Shown here: positions 19,707 through 29,473 of the stretch, piece after piece | How positions within the stretch are numbered: the first letter of the stretch is position 1 | How the letters are laid out: each line of letters begins with the position of its first letter | Origin: Paracoccus cavernae | GTDB lineage: Bacteria > Pseudomonadota > Alphaproteobacteria > Rhodobacterales > Rhodobacteraceae | Direction of reading: 5' to 3' | Length of the DNA stretch: 64,000 nt | NCBI GenBank assembly: GCA_030410095.1 | Contig: JAUFRC010000001.1 | Location: forward strand, 880,501-944,500 | Notes under the pieces: generated by a model | The model's input: only the letters and a program-made list of their open reading frames with translations | Told to the model about the DNA's origin: nothing | The model's database searches: none | Made by a program: the position numbers and the translations under genes

Positions 19707-21301
19707 TTATTCGCTTTTCGTGATCTGGCGGTAATAGACCGAGGCAACCGCGCCGCCAGCCGTCCAATGATCGACATTCTTGCGCACGCCGTCCTGACCC
19801 ACGCGCTGGAACAGCGGCACGATCGGGGCGATCTCGCGATATTCCTGCTGGATGTCGAGATACATCTGCTTGCGCTTGTCGGAATCGTTCTCGACCACCG
19901 CAGCAGCAACCTTGGCCTGCATCTCCTCGGGGACAGCCCAGGAGTTGCGCCATGCCAGCTCGGACAGTTTGGCATCATCGGCATTGTTGGCATTGAGCGC
20001 GAAGGTCGAGACGTTGGTCTGCGGGTCGGCATAGTCCGGACCCCATTCGCCGATGAAGATCGGCACCTGACGCGCGCGGTAAGCATCAAGCACCTGCGCG
20101 CCGGTCATCTGCTGGATTTCCAGCGTCAGCCCCGCCTGCGCCATCGAGGCCTGAAGCGTCTGCGCCACATCGACATATTCGCGGATGTCGCGCACCACGG
20201 TCTTGATCGTGCCCGAGGTGATGCCGGCATCGGTCAGGATCTTTTGGCCTTCTCGACGTCATAGCTATAGGGATTTTCGTCGGAAGCGCCGAGATAGCCT
20301 TCGGGAACGATGTTTTGGTGGGTCTTGAAGATGCCTTTCAGGAAGCTGTCCTGAATGCCTTGATAGTCAACGAGATATTTCATTGCCTCGATGACTTCGG
20401 GCTTTTGCAGCAGCGGATCCTTTTGGCTCAGCCCCATATAGAGGATGCGGCCGCGCGGCTCGGTGGCGATCTTGATCCCTTCGTTGGCCGAAACGCCTTC
20501 GATATCGGTGGGGGTCAGGTTGCGGGCAATGTCGATATCGCCCTGCTCGAGCAGCAGGCGCTGAGCCGCGCTTTCCTGAACGTTGCGCACGATCACCCGC
20601 TTCATCGCGGGAGCCTCGCCCCAATAGCCCTCGAAAGCGGTCAGCTGGACCTGCTCGTTGGGTTTCCATGCGGTCAGGGAGTAAGGGCCCGAACCGGCCG
20701 AATTGCTCGAAAGCCACGCATTGCCGTAATCGTCGCCCTGGACATTGGCCAGAACGGTTTCCTTGTCGATGATGTTGCCGACGTTGTTGGCCAGGCAGTT
20801 CAGCACCAGCGAAACCGCATAGGGTTTGTCGAGCTGGAGCGTCAGCTTGTTGCCGTCGGCGGTGATGGTCTGTTCGGCATTCTCGGCGGTAAAGCCGAAT
20901 TGCGTCAGGATGAAGGCCGGCCCGAGGTTCAGCTTGACCGCGCGCTGGAGCGACCATGCCGCATCTTCGGCGCGCAGCGGATTGCCCGACTGGAATTTCA
21001 CGTCTTCGCGCAACGTCAGGACGATGGTCTTGCCGTCCTCGCTGATTTCCCACGACTGCGCGATGCTCGGCTTGATGCCGGCATTCAGGTCCAGCGGGTC
21101 GAAATCGACGAGGCGGTCATACAGGTTGTTGTCGACCTCGATGCCCGAAAACTCGAAGGCCTGCGCCGGATCGAGGCTGATGATGTCGTCGATCTGGGCC
21201 GCAACCACCAGCACATCGGCGGGCGTTTCGGCGAAAGCCGCCGGAGCAAAGGCGATAGCCGACGCAAGCAGCGCCGCGCGAAGCGAGAATCTCTGGGTCA
21301 T
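19707..21301 (-). CDS. Family 5 extracellular solute-binding protein (one frameshift)
   Basis: Periplasmic binding protein of the Dpp/Opp-type importer. About 531 residues when restored. A signal peptide (MTQRFSLRAALLASAIAFAP ending AFA) precedes the SBP_bac_5 fold, with typical phrases such as IAQSWEISEDGKTIVLTLRE and GSGPYSLTAWKPNEQVQL. One base is missing near 20245. The ligand cannot be read from sequence; peptides, opines and other compounds are all possible. First gene of the operon and probably the most highly expressed. Confidence 0.88.
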
Positions 21302-21441
21302 TCGGATAGCATCCCTGTTGTCACGCCCCGATTCCTTCGGAGCTTTGAGAACTACAGGATTGCCCTAACTGGCAAAGGGAGCAAGCCCGCTTGTTTGTTC
21401 CTCTACAAATTCGAGATAACAGCTATAGTCTGATGTATTTG

Positions 21442-21944
21442 TTACTTGGGAAGGGAAACAACCGCATTATCCTTGACCGCTTCCATTGCGACGTAAGTCG
21501 AGCTTGATGCGACATGAGGCAGGGTCGAGATGCGCTCGGCCAGCACGCGGCGGTAATCGGTAATGTCGGTGGTGCGCACTTTGAGCAGATAATCGAAGCC
21601 GCCCGCTATCATATGGCATTCCTCGATTTCGGGGATGGCGCGCACCGCTTTGTTGAAGGCCTGAAGCGCCGCCTCTCGCGTATCGGTCAGTCGCAATTCG
21701 ACGAAAGCGACATGGGCGAGGTTCATGCGCACCGGCGACAGAATGGCGCGGTAGCCGGCAATCACCCCGCCGTTTCCAGCCTGCGCATCCGTGCCTGAAC
21801 CGGCGTCTTCGACAGGCCGACACGGGCGGCCAGCTCGGTCACGCTCAGCCGGCCGTCGCGCGCCAATTCGGCCAAAATCGCGTAATCCATGCGATCCAGT
21901 TCAAACGGATTGCCGGAGCGGTCATTTTTGGTGTTATCGTCCAA
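21442..21944 (-). CDS. putR: Lrp/AsnC-family activator of proline utilisation, PutR-like (one frameshift)
   Basis: About 167 residues from a TTG at 21944 (an ATG at 21890 would cut into the first helix of the DNA-binding domain, so it is less likely). The winged helix shows LSVTELAARVGLSKTPVQARMRRLE; after a one-base loss near 21770 the RAM effector domain follows (ECHMIAGGFDYLLKVRTTDI). Divergent from putA, as in Rhodobacter capsulatus, where PutR activates putA in response to proline. The identity as PutR rests on this neighbourhood. Confidence 0.82.
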
Positions 21945-21975
21945 GGATCTGGCCCCAATTGGTCGGAAATGACCG
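21919..21975. promoter_or_regulatory. Widely spaced inverted repeat at the putR/putA boundary
   Basis: CGGTCATTT (21919-21927) and its exact complement AAATGACCG (21967-21975) are separated by 39 bp and flank the divergent start region. A shorter GGTC/GACC pair lies at 21961-21974. Candidate binding sites for PutR, but Lrp-type sites are degenerate and this could be chance. Confidence 0.3.
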
Positions 21976-22018
21976 TGGTTCAGCGATATAAGCGTGACAA
22001 AGTCAAGGAGTTCCGCAG

Positions 22019-25000
22019 ATGTCCGCATATACCCCCGCTCTGGCCGCGCTTGATGCCGCGACGCTTGCGCCCGAAGCCCCCTGCTCAAAGCCCTGATTGC
22101 CGAGGCCGATCTGGGTGCGGCCGACCGTGCCCGCATCGCGGCTGCCGGTGCCGATCTGGTCGCACGCATCCGCGCCCAGCTTCACCCTGGTCTGATGGAG
22201 GTCTTTCTTGCGGAATACGGCCTCTCGACCGAGGAAGGCCTCGCGCTGATGTCCCTGGCCGAGGCACTGTTGCGGGTTCCCGATGCGGAAACCTCGGATG
22301 CGCTGATTGAGGACAAGATCGCCCCCGCCGATTGGAAGCGCCACAAGGGCCGCTCCAAATCCTCGCTGGTGAATATGTCGACGCGCGGGCTGATGCTGAC
22401 CGGCGGCGTGCTCGGTCGCCGCGATTCCGGCTTGATCCGTGGCGCGGTGCGTCGTCTCGGCCAGCCCGTGATCCGCGCCGCCGTCACCCGCGCCATGCGC
22501 GAGATGGGCCGCCAATTCGTTCTGGGCCAGACCATCGAGGAGGCGATGAAACGCGCTGCCGAAGATCCGCGCTCGACCCAAAGCTACGACATGCTGGGCG
22601 AGGCCGCGATGACTGCGGGCGACGCCAAAAATACGAGGCCGCCTATAGCAAGGCGATCGAGGCCATTGCTTCGGCTTGCGTCAAGGGGCGTCTGCGCGAC
22701 AATCCGGGCATCTCGGTCAAGCTTTCGGCGCTTCATCCGCGCTACGAAACCGCGCAGGAAGAGCGCGTTCTGGCCGAGCTTGTGCCGATTGTTGCCCGCC
22801 TCGCCCGCGCCGCCGCCGCTGTCGACATGCCGCTGACCATCGATGCCGAGGAAAGCTACCGTCTGACGCTGTCTTTCCAGGTGATCGAGGCCGCGCTTTC
22901 CGATCCGGCTCTGGCGGGCTGGGAGGGTTTCGGCATCGTCGTTCAGGCCTATGGCCGCCGCGCCGGACAAGCGATCAACTGGCTCTATGAAATGGCTGGA
23001 AGAATTGATCGCAAGATCATGATCAGGCTTGTAAAGGAGCGTATTGGGATGCCGAGATCAAGCGTGCCCAAGTCACGGGCCTTGCCGATTTTCCGGTCTA
23101 TACCCGCAAGGTTTCGACCGATGTGAGCTATATCGGCCTTGCGCGCCGCCTGCTCGGCATGACCGACCGTATCTATCCGCAATTCGCCACGCATAACGCC
23201 CATACGGTCTGCGCCGTTCTTGATATGGCCAAGGGGCGCGACTTCGAATTCCAGCGCCTTCACGGCATGGGCGAAGGGCTGCACCGGCTCATTCAGGACG
23301 ACAACAAGACGCGCCTGCGCATCTATGCTCCCGTCGGCGCGCATCGCGAGCTGCTGGCCTATCTCGTGCGGCGTTTGCTTGAAAACGGCGCGAACTCCAG
23401 CTTCGTGAACCAGATCGTAGACGAGGCGATTTCTCCGGCCGTGGTCGCGGCCTGTCCGCTGACGACTCTGGAAGGGCTGGCCCAGATCGAGAACCCAGCG
23501 ATCGCGCGCGGCACCGGTCTCTTCACCCCCGAGCGCGAGAACTCGCGCGGACATGACGTCGCCGACCGCCCTGCCCGTGATGCTCTGCTCGACGCGCGCA
23601 GCACGGCCGGTGCGCCCGCCGTTGCCGCGCCGCTGATCCGTGCCGAACTGGCGAACGGCCCTGCCGAGCAGGTGTTCAACCCCGCCGACCACAGCATCGC
23701 GGGTCATGTCCATCAGGCAACGCGCGAACAGATCGCGACCGCTTTGGCGGATGCCGAGCCGTGGCGCGCCCCGATTCCGCCCGCGCCGAAACGCTGCGCC
23801 GCGTCGCGGATCTTTACGAGGCGGATACCCCCGCCTGCTGGACCTTTTGGTGCGCAGATCCGGAAAGACCTTGGCCGATGCCGTCTCGGAGATCCGAGAA
23901 GCCGTTGACTTCCTGCGTTATTATGCGGCGCAGATCGCGGGTTTGCACAATCCGGCGCACGGGATTTTCACGGCAATCAGCCCGTGGAACTTCCCGCTCG
24001 CGATCTTTACCGGCCAGATTGCCGCGGCTCTGGCTGCCGGCAACGGGGTTCTGGCGAAACCCGCCGAACAGACGCCCCTGATCGCCCATCACGCGGTCGC
24101 GCTGATGCATCGTGCGGGCGTGCCGGTCGCTTCGCTCCAGCTTTTGCCCGGTGACGGCGCGACGGTTGGTGCGGCGCTGACCTCGGATCCGCGGGTTGCG
24201 GGCGTGGTCTTTACCGGTTCGACTGAAACCGCCCAGATGATCCGCCGCGCCATGGCCGAGCACCTTTCGCCGACAGCGCCGCTGATCGCGGAAACCGGAG
24301 GCCTGAACGCGATGGTGGTCGATTCGACCGCGCTGCCCGAACAGGCCGTGCGCGACATTCTCGCCAGCGCTTTCCAATCGGCGGGCCAGCGCTGCTCGGC
24401 TTTGCGCTGTCTCTATCTGCAGGAGGATATCGCGGAGCCGGTCCTTGAAATGCTCAAGGGGGCAATGGACGAGCTGAGCCTTGGCGATCCCGCCAGCATC
24501 TCGACCGATGTCGGCCCCGTCATTGATGCCGACGCTGCCGCGCCGATCAGCGCCCATATCGCCCGCGCGAAATCGGAGAACCGCCTGATCAAGCAGCTGG
24601 CCGCGCCGGCCGAGGGCAGCTTCATCGGTCCGGCCATGATCCGTGTCGGTGCGATTGCCGATCTCGGTCAGGAGATCTTCGGTCCCGTGCTCCATGTCGC
24701 GACCTTCCCCGCGAACGGGCTCGATCGGGTTGTCGCGCAGATCAACGAGACGGGTTACGGCCTGACCTTCGGCCTGCATTCGCGCATCGCCTCGCGGATC
24801 GAAAGCGTGGCGGGCCAAGTCCATGCCGGCAATGCCTATGTCAACCGCAACCAGATCGGTGCGGTCGTGGGCAGTCAGCCCTTTGGCGGCGAAGGGCTTT
24901 CGGGCACCGGACCCAAAGCGGGCGGGCCGGAATATCTGGCGCGTTTCACCGCGGCGCCGGTTGTTGAAAGTGCATCGCCATCCAAGCCGTATTCCAGCTA

Positions 25001-25457
25001 TTACAAGACGTTGGAAAACGATCTTGAAGCGGTTTCCCTGAATGTCGCCGCGCAGAACAGCATGCTTCTGCCGGGGCCGACCGGCGAGACCAACCAGCTC
25101 AGCCTTTATTCGCGCGAGCCGGTGCTTTGCCTCGGGCCGGGCTATGATGTGGCCAAAGCGCAGGCTGCCGAGGTCACCCGTTTGGGCGGCTACGGCCTTG
25201 CTCTTGACGGCCTGCCCGATCCCGATTGGCTGACCCGTCTCGAAAGGTTCTCGGGCGTGGTCTGGTGGGGCAGTGCCGAGGCCGGTCGTCCCTATGCACG
25301 CGCGCTTGCCGCCCGCAAAGGCGCGATCCTGCCGCTGATCGGGGCTCTGGACAAAGGCCATGTCGTTCTCGAGCGGCAACTGTGCATCGACACCACCGCT
25401 TCGGGTGGCAATGCCGCGCTTCTGGCGGGCGAAGCGCTCAGCATCGCGCCGCGATAA
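22019..25457 (+). CDS. putA: Bifunctional proline dehydrogenase / glutamate semialdehyde dehydrogenase (five frameshifts)
   Basis: Oxidises proline to pyrroline-5-carboxylate (FAD) and then to glutamate (NAD). About 1147 residues when restored. The start ATG (MSAYTPALAALD) is preceded by AAGGAG. Proline dehydrogenase barrel: NMSTRGLMLTGGVL, FVLGQTIEEAM, KLSALHPRYE, then FATHNAHTVCAVLDMAKG. Aldehyde dehydrogenase: ISPWNFPLAIFTGQIAAAL, VFTGSTETAQMI, the Cys region SAGQRCSALRCLYLQED, and the C-terminal NAYVNRNQIGAVVGSQPFGG. Single-base losses lie near 22080, 22629, 23035, 23763 and 23828. No N-terminal ribbon-helix-helix domain is present, so it should not repress itself; control comes from PutR. 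Confidence 0.95.
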
Positions 25458-25480
25458 AAACCGGATCGCGCCGCGATAAA
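25443..25480 (+). repeat. Short tandem duplication at the putA stop
   Basis: ATCGCGCCGCGATAAA occurs at 25443-25458 and again at 25465-25480, a 22-bp period. The first copy encodes the last residues and stop of PutA; the second adds an out-of-gene copy. It looks like a small local duplication. Confidence 0.7.
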
Positions 25481-25567
25481 TCGCGCGCATTTGTCCGACA
25501 TTTCTGCGGCCGGACTTGCATCCCGGCCGCAGCCTTGTCATCTGTCGTGAAACGCGAAAGAGGCAAA

Positions 25568-26791
25568 ATGCTCAAGATTTCCCTGCCCGAACGTCCCGAA
25601 TGGCGCGCCCGCGCCGCAGAGGTCGGTTTCACCTTCGCCGATATGGGCGGCGAACCTTATTGGGACGAAACCAGCGCCTACCGCTTTACCATGCAGCAGA
25701 TCGAGGAGGATATCGAAGCGCCCTCGACCGAATTGCACGCTCTTTGCCGCGAGGCGGTCACCAAAGCTGTCACGAGCGAGGAATGGCTGACGCGGCTCGA
25801 TATCCCGCGCCCCTATTGGGATCTGGTCGAGCGGTCCTGGGCCAATGGCGAGCCCGAGCTTTATGGCCGTTTCGATCTGGCCTATGACGGGAAATCTCCG
25901 GCCAAGATGCTGGAATATAACGCCGATACGCCGACATCGCTTTACGAATCCGCTTCGTTCCAATGGCTCTGGCTCGAAGAGCAGCAGCAAGCGGGCGTGC
26001 TCTCCGCCGATACCGACCAGTTCAACGCCATCCACGAGGCGCTGGTCGAGCGTTGGGGCGAGATGGCCGATCAGGGCACCGATATCCATTTCGCGGCCGA
26101 CAAGGACAATCCCGAAGATTACGCGACGGTAGAGGCTTTGGCCTGGTCGGCGCGCGAGGCGGGTCTGGGCGCGCATTTCACCGCTCTTGCGGGGATTGGC
26201 CTGACCGACGAAGGCCAGTTTTCCGATGACGAGGACCGCGTGATCGGTACGCTTTCAAGCTCTATCCGTGGGAGGACATGCTGCGCGACGAATTCGCGCC
26301 GCATCTCCAGCCGTCGGGTACACGCTTCATCGAGCCGCCGTGGAAAGCGGTCTTGTCGAACAAGGCGCTTCTGCCGCTGCTGTGGGAGATGTTCCCGGCC
26401 ACCCGAACCTGTTGCCGGCCTTTTTCGCCAGCGATGTCGAAGCGGCCCTGCGCGGCAACGGACCCGCGACGCCCGCCGTCGCCGCAGCCTTGCCGCCGCC
26501 GAGGACCAGCTGCGGCGCGGCTATGTCACCAAGCCGATCTTCTCGCGCGAAGGTGCGGGCGTTACGCTTTATCAGGACGGCCTGCGCCCCGAATCCGCGC
26601 CCGACGACAGCTATTCGCATCATCCGATGGTGGTGCAGGCCTTGGCGCCCTTGCCGGAATTCGACGGTTTCCATCCGGTTTTGGGCGCATGGATCGTCGG
26701 CGAGGCTTGCGTCGGTTTAGGTATTCGCGAAGATCGTGCGCGCATCACCCATAACCTTTCCCGTTTCAAACCGCATTTCATCGAGGGCTAG
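25568..26791 (+). CDS. Glutathionylspermidine synthase-like ATP-grasp protein, YgiC/YjfC family (three frameshifts)
   Basis: About 408 residues when restored. The N-terminal half ([20 protein letters not shown], then [18 protein letters not shown]) is the pre-ATP-grasp fold of the glutathionylspermidine synthase family; the C-terminal part has [20 protein letters not shown], the ATP-binding stretch. Proteins of this YgiC type are short and lack the amidase domain; their substrate is not established. Single-base losses lie near 26252, 26405 and 26492. It is followed after 2 bp by a YgiB-type lipoprotein gene, the same pairing as ygiB/ygiC in enterobacteria. Confidence 0.85.
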   Translation: MLKISLPERPEWRARAAEVGFTFADMGGEPYWDETSAYRFTMQQIEEDIEAPSTELHALCREAVTKAVTSEEWLTRLDIPRPYWDLVERSWANGEPELYGRFDLAYDGKSPAKMLEYNADTPTSLYESASFQWLWLEEQQQAGVLSADTDQFNAIHEALVERWGEMADQGTDIHFAADKDNPEDYATVEALAWSAREAGLGAHFTALAGIGLTDEGQFSDDEDRVIGTLSSSIRGRTCCATNSRRISSRRVHASSSRRGKRSCRTRRFCRCCGRCSRPPEPVAGLFRQRCRSGPARQRTRDARRRRSLAAAEDQLRRGYVTKPIFSREGAGVTLYQDGLRPESAPDDSYSHHPMVVQALAPLPEFDGFHPVLGAWIVGEACVGLGIREDRARITHNLSRFKPHFIEG

Positions 26792-26793
26792 AC

Positions 26794-27434
26794 ATGTCGA
26801 AACGCAAACGCTCCCGCCATGTGGCGTTGATCCTTGCCGGTTCGGCCGTGCTCGGCCTTGCCGCTTGCGAGGATGAACGTGTCGATGCGCAATCCTTCCC
26901 CGATCTCGCGAGCTGTATCGCCGCGAGCAAGGAGAACAGCCTCTGGTTCACCGAGGCTGATTGCCGCACCAATTTCGCCGCTGCCGAGGCCGAATATCTC
27001 GAAACCGCGCCGCGCTACGAATCAAAGAGCTGTGCGAGCAAGAGCATGGCGTGGGCAATTGCGGCGGCGATCCGGCTGCCGCGGCGGCTCCGGCAGGAAC
27101 GCCGGCGGGCGAGCAGCAGGCCCAGAACAGCGGCGGCGGCTTTTCCTTCATGCCGCTGCTGATGGGCTACATGATGGGCTCGATGATGTCGCGCGGCGGC
27201 GGGATCTTCTCGCAGCCGATGGTGCAGAACGCCAACGGCAGCTATTCGACGCCCAAGGGCGACCAGAGCTTTGCCTCGAACCGCGGCACCGGCAAGGTCG
27301 CGACCTCGACCTTCAACAAAGCGCCTTCGACCATCGGCAAGCCGCCGATGACGCAGGCGCAGGTCTCGCAGCGCGGCGGTTTCGGCCAATCTGCAACCAC
27401 GCGGTCGAGCGGTTCGCGCAGTTTCGGCGGCTAA
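26794..27434 (+). CDS. DUF1190/YgiB-family lipoprotein (one frameshift)
   Basis: About 213 residues when restored. A lipobox VLGLAAC with the cysteine near residue 26 places it in the membrane as a lipoprotein. The N-terminal part (SFPDLASCIAASKENSLWFTE) holds a Cys pattern of DUF1190; one G is lost near 27020, after which it reads ELCEQEHGVGNCGG. The C-terminal half is Gly/Ser/Met-rich and low in complexity (LLMGYMMGSMMSRGGG). Function unknown; paired with the YgiC-like gene upstream. Confidence 0.8.
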
Positions 27435-27512
27435 GCGGGCTGCGGGCGGTAGCCAAGGCTTGCGGCTCGCTCGGGAAAAGCGCAATTTCAGCGCGTTATC
27501 GATGGAGCAGAC

Positions 27513-28153
27513 ATGACCCCCAAGCCCAATCCGCCCGCAACCGCGAACTTTGCAACCTTGCTCCGGTCATTCCGGTGCTCGTGGTCGGTGATGCCGAGCG
27601 GGCCGTGGGGCTTGCCGAGGCGCTCGTTTCCGGCGGATTGCCGGTTCTGGAAGTGACCCTGCGCACTCCCGCCGCGCTCGAGGTGATCCGGCGCATGTCG
27701 CGGGTCGAGGGCGGCCATGTCGGAGCGGGCACGGTTCTGACGCGCGACGACGTGAAGCGCGCCAAGGATGCGGGCGCGAGCTTTGCCGTCTCGCCCGGCG
27801 CAACCGAGGCGCTTGTCCAGGCCTGTATCGACGAGGCTTTGCCGCTTTTGCCGGGGGCTGCCACCGCATCCGAGGCGATGCTGCTGCTCGAAGCCGGCTA
27901 CGACATGCTGAAATTCTTTCCCGCAGAGGCCGCGGGCGGGGTCAAATACCTCAAATCTCTTGCCGGCCCCCTGCCTCAGATCAGCTTCTGCCCGACCGGC
28001 GGCGTGACGCTGGAGAGCGCGCCGACCTATCTGGCACTGCCCAGCATTCCCTGCGTCGGCGGCAGCTGGATCGCGCCCGATGCCGATGTCGCCGCCGCCG
28101 ATTGGGCCGCGATCGAGGCCCGCGCCAAAGCCGCGGCAGCCTTGGGGCGCTAA
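27513..28153 (+). CDS. eda: KDPG/KHG aldolase (one frameshift)
   Basis: Cleaves 2-keto-3-deoxy-6-phosphogluconate to pyruvate and glyceraldehyde 3-phosphate in the Entner-Doudoroff pathway. About 213 residues when restored. Key features are the catalytic Glu in LPVLEVTLRTP, GAGTVLTRDD, and the Schiff-base lysine in DMLKFFPAEAAGG, followed by FCPTGGVTLESA. One G is missing near 27561 (ATTLAPVIPV-type N-terminus). The ATG follows GGAGCA. edd is not adjacent in this window. Confidence 0.92.
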
Positions 28154-28157
28154 TGCC

Positions 28158-29390
28158 ATGAGCGGCATTGTCGGGCAAGAGGCGGTCGCGATCGAGGATC
28201 TGGGCCGCGCCAAACGCAATGTGGTGATCCTTGCGATGGCGCAGGGCATTCTCGGTGCGCAGATGCCGATGAATTTTGTCGTCAGCGGGCTTGCTGGGCA
28301 GATGCTTGCCCCCAATCCCTGCATCGCCACCCTGCCCTTGTCGATGATCATTCTCGGCTCGGCCCTGTCGGCGCGTCCGCTCGCGGGCTTCATGGAGCGG
28401 CACGGGCGTCAGGCGGGTTTCGTGCTCTCCTGCATCGCGGGTGCCGCAGGTGCTGCGGTGGCCTTTGCGGGGCTGTGGTACAGCTCTTTCCTGCTCTTCA
28501 CGCTCGGTGGGCTTTTGACAGGCGTCTATATGGCGGCACAGGGGTTTTACCGCTTTGCCGCGACCGATTGCGCGCCGGTCTCGTATCAGGGGCGCGCGAT
28601 TTCCTGGGTGATGGCGGCGGGGCTGAGCTCGGCTCTGCTCGGTCCCTTTCTGGTGCGTCAGACCACCGATCTTGTCGCAGTGCCGTTTATGGCGACCTAT
28701 GCGGCGATTATCGGGCTCAATCTGGTCGGACCGTTCCTCTTTGCCTTTCTCGACATTCCCAAGCCGAAAGCCTCGGCCGCCGGAGCAACCGGCGGGCGCA
28801 GTCTGCGCGCGCTGATCCGTACGCCCGAGATCGCGGTCGCGATGATCTGCGCCACCGTCACCTATGCGCTGATGAACCTCGTTATGACCTCGACGCCTTT
28901 GGCGGTGGTGGGCTGCGGCTTCGAGACGTCGGATGCGGCCAATATCGTCTCGGGCCATGTCATCGCGATGTTTTTGCCCTCGTTCTTTACCGGCCATCTG
29001 ATTGCGCGTTTCGGCGCGGCGAGGATCATGGCGACGGGGCTGGTCATTCTGGCCGGTGCTGGTGCGGTCGCGCTTTCGGGCGTGGCACTCGGCCATTTCT
29101 ATCTGGCGCTGGTTCTGCTCGGCGCTGGCTGGAACTTCGGCTATATCGGCGCGACCGCCATGCTCACCAAGGCGCAGCGTCCCGAAGAGCGGGCGCGCTT
29201 GCAGGGGCTCAATGACGCAGTGGTCTTTGGCGGGGTGTTTCTGGCCTCGCTCTCGTCTGGCGGGTTGATGAACTGCCTGAGCGGCAATGTCCAAACCGGC
29301 TGGAGCGCGGTCAATCTGGCGATGCTGCCGTTTCTGGTTCTGGCGGGTGGTGCGCTGATCTGGCTGATGCTGCGCCCGAAGGAAAGCTGA
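28158..29390 (+). CDS. MFS transporter
   Basis: Intact, 410 residues, about twelve hydrophobic segments with a central cytoplasmic loop near residues 195-215 (IPKPKASAAGATGGRSLRAL). It starts 4 bp after eda, so it is probably in the same transcript. Substrate unknown. The N-terminal half contains SARPLAGFMERHGRQAGF, a variant of the MFS loop 2-3 motif. Confidence 0.82.
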   Translation: MSGIVGQEAVAIEDLGRAKRNVVILAMAQGILGAQMPMNFVVSGLAGQMLAPNPCIATLPLSMIILGSALSARPLAGFMERHGRQAGFVLSCIAGAAGAAVAFAGLWYSSFLLFTLGGLLTGVYMAAQGFYRFAATDCAPVSYQGRAISWVMAAGLSSALLGPFLVRQTTDLVAVPFMATYAAIIGLNLVGPFLFAFLDIPKPKASAAGATGGRSLRALIRTPEIAVAMICATVTYALMNLVMTSTPLAVVGCGFETSDAANIVSGHVIAMFLPSFFTGHLIARFGAARIMATGLVILAGAGAVALSGVALGHFYLALVLLGAGWNFGYIGATAMLTKAQRPEERARLQGLNDAVVFGGVFLASLSSGGLMNCLSGNVQTGWSAVNLAMLPFLVLAGGALIWLMLRPKES

Positions 29391-29413
29391 GCGCGACTGC
29401 CGGCAGGCGGCGG

Positions 29414-29466
29414 GCGGGGCGCTGCCCCGGCCCTGCGGGCCTCCCCGGGATATTTCCGTATGAAAG
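29414..29466. repeat. Rhodobacteraceae-type intergenic repeat, copy 1
   Basis: A hairpin-forming GGGGCGCTGCCCC core is followed by a second short G/C palindrome, CCCCGGGATATTT and an AAAGATG tail. A second element with the same skeleton lies at 46976-47019. It sits between the convergent ends of the MFS and xseA genes and could serve as a terminator. Confidence 0.6.
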
Positions 29467-29473
29467 ATGGTGC

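Noticed and set aside
22975..23050. A locally less GC-rich patch in putA that might be an insertion
   Set aside because: It encodes the conserved LDRK-IMIRLVKGAYWD-type stretch of proline dehydrogenase once a single G is restored.
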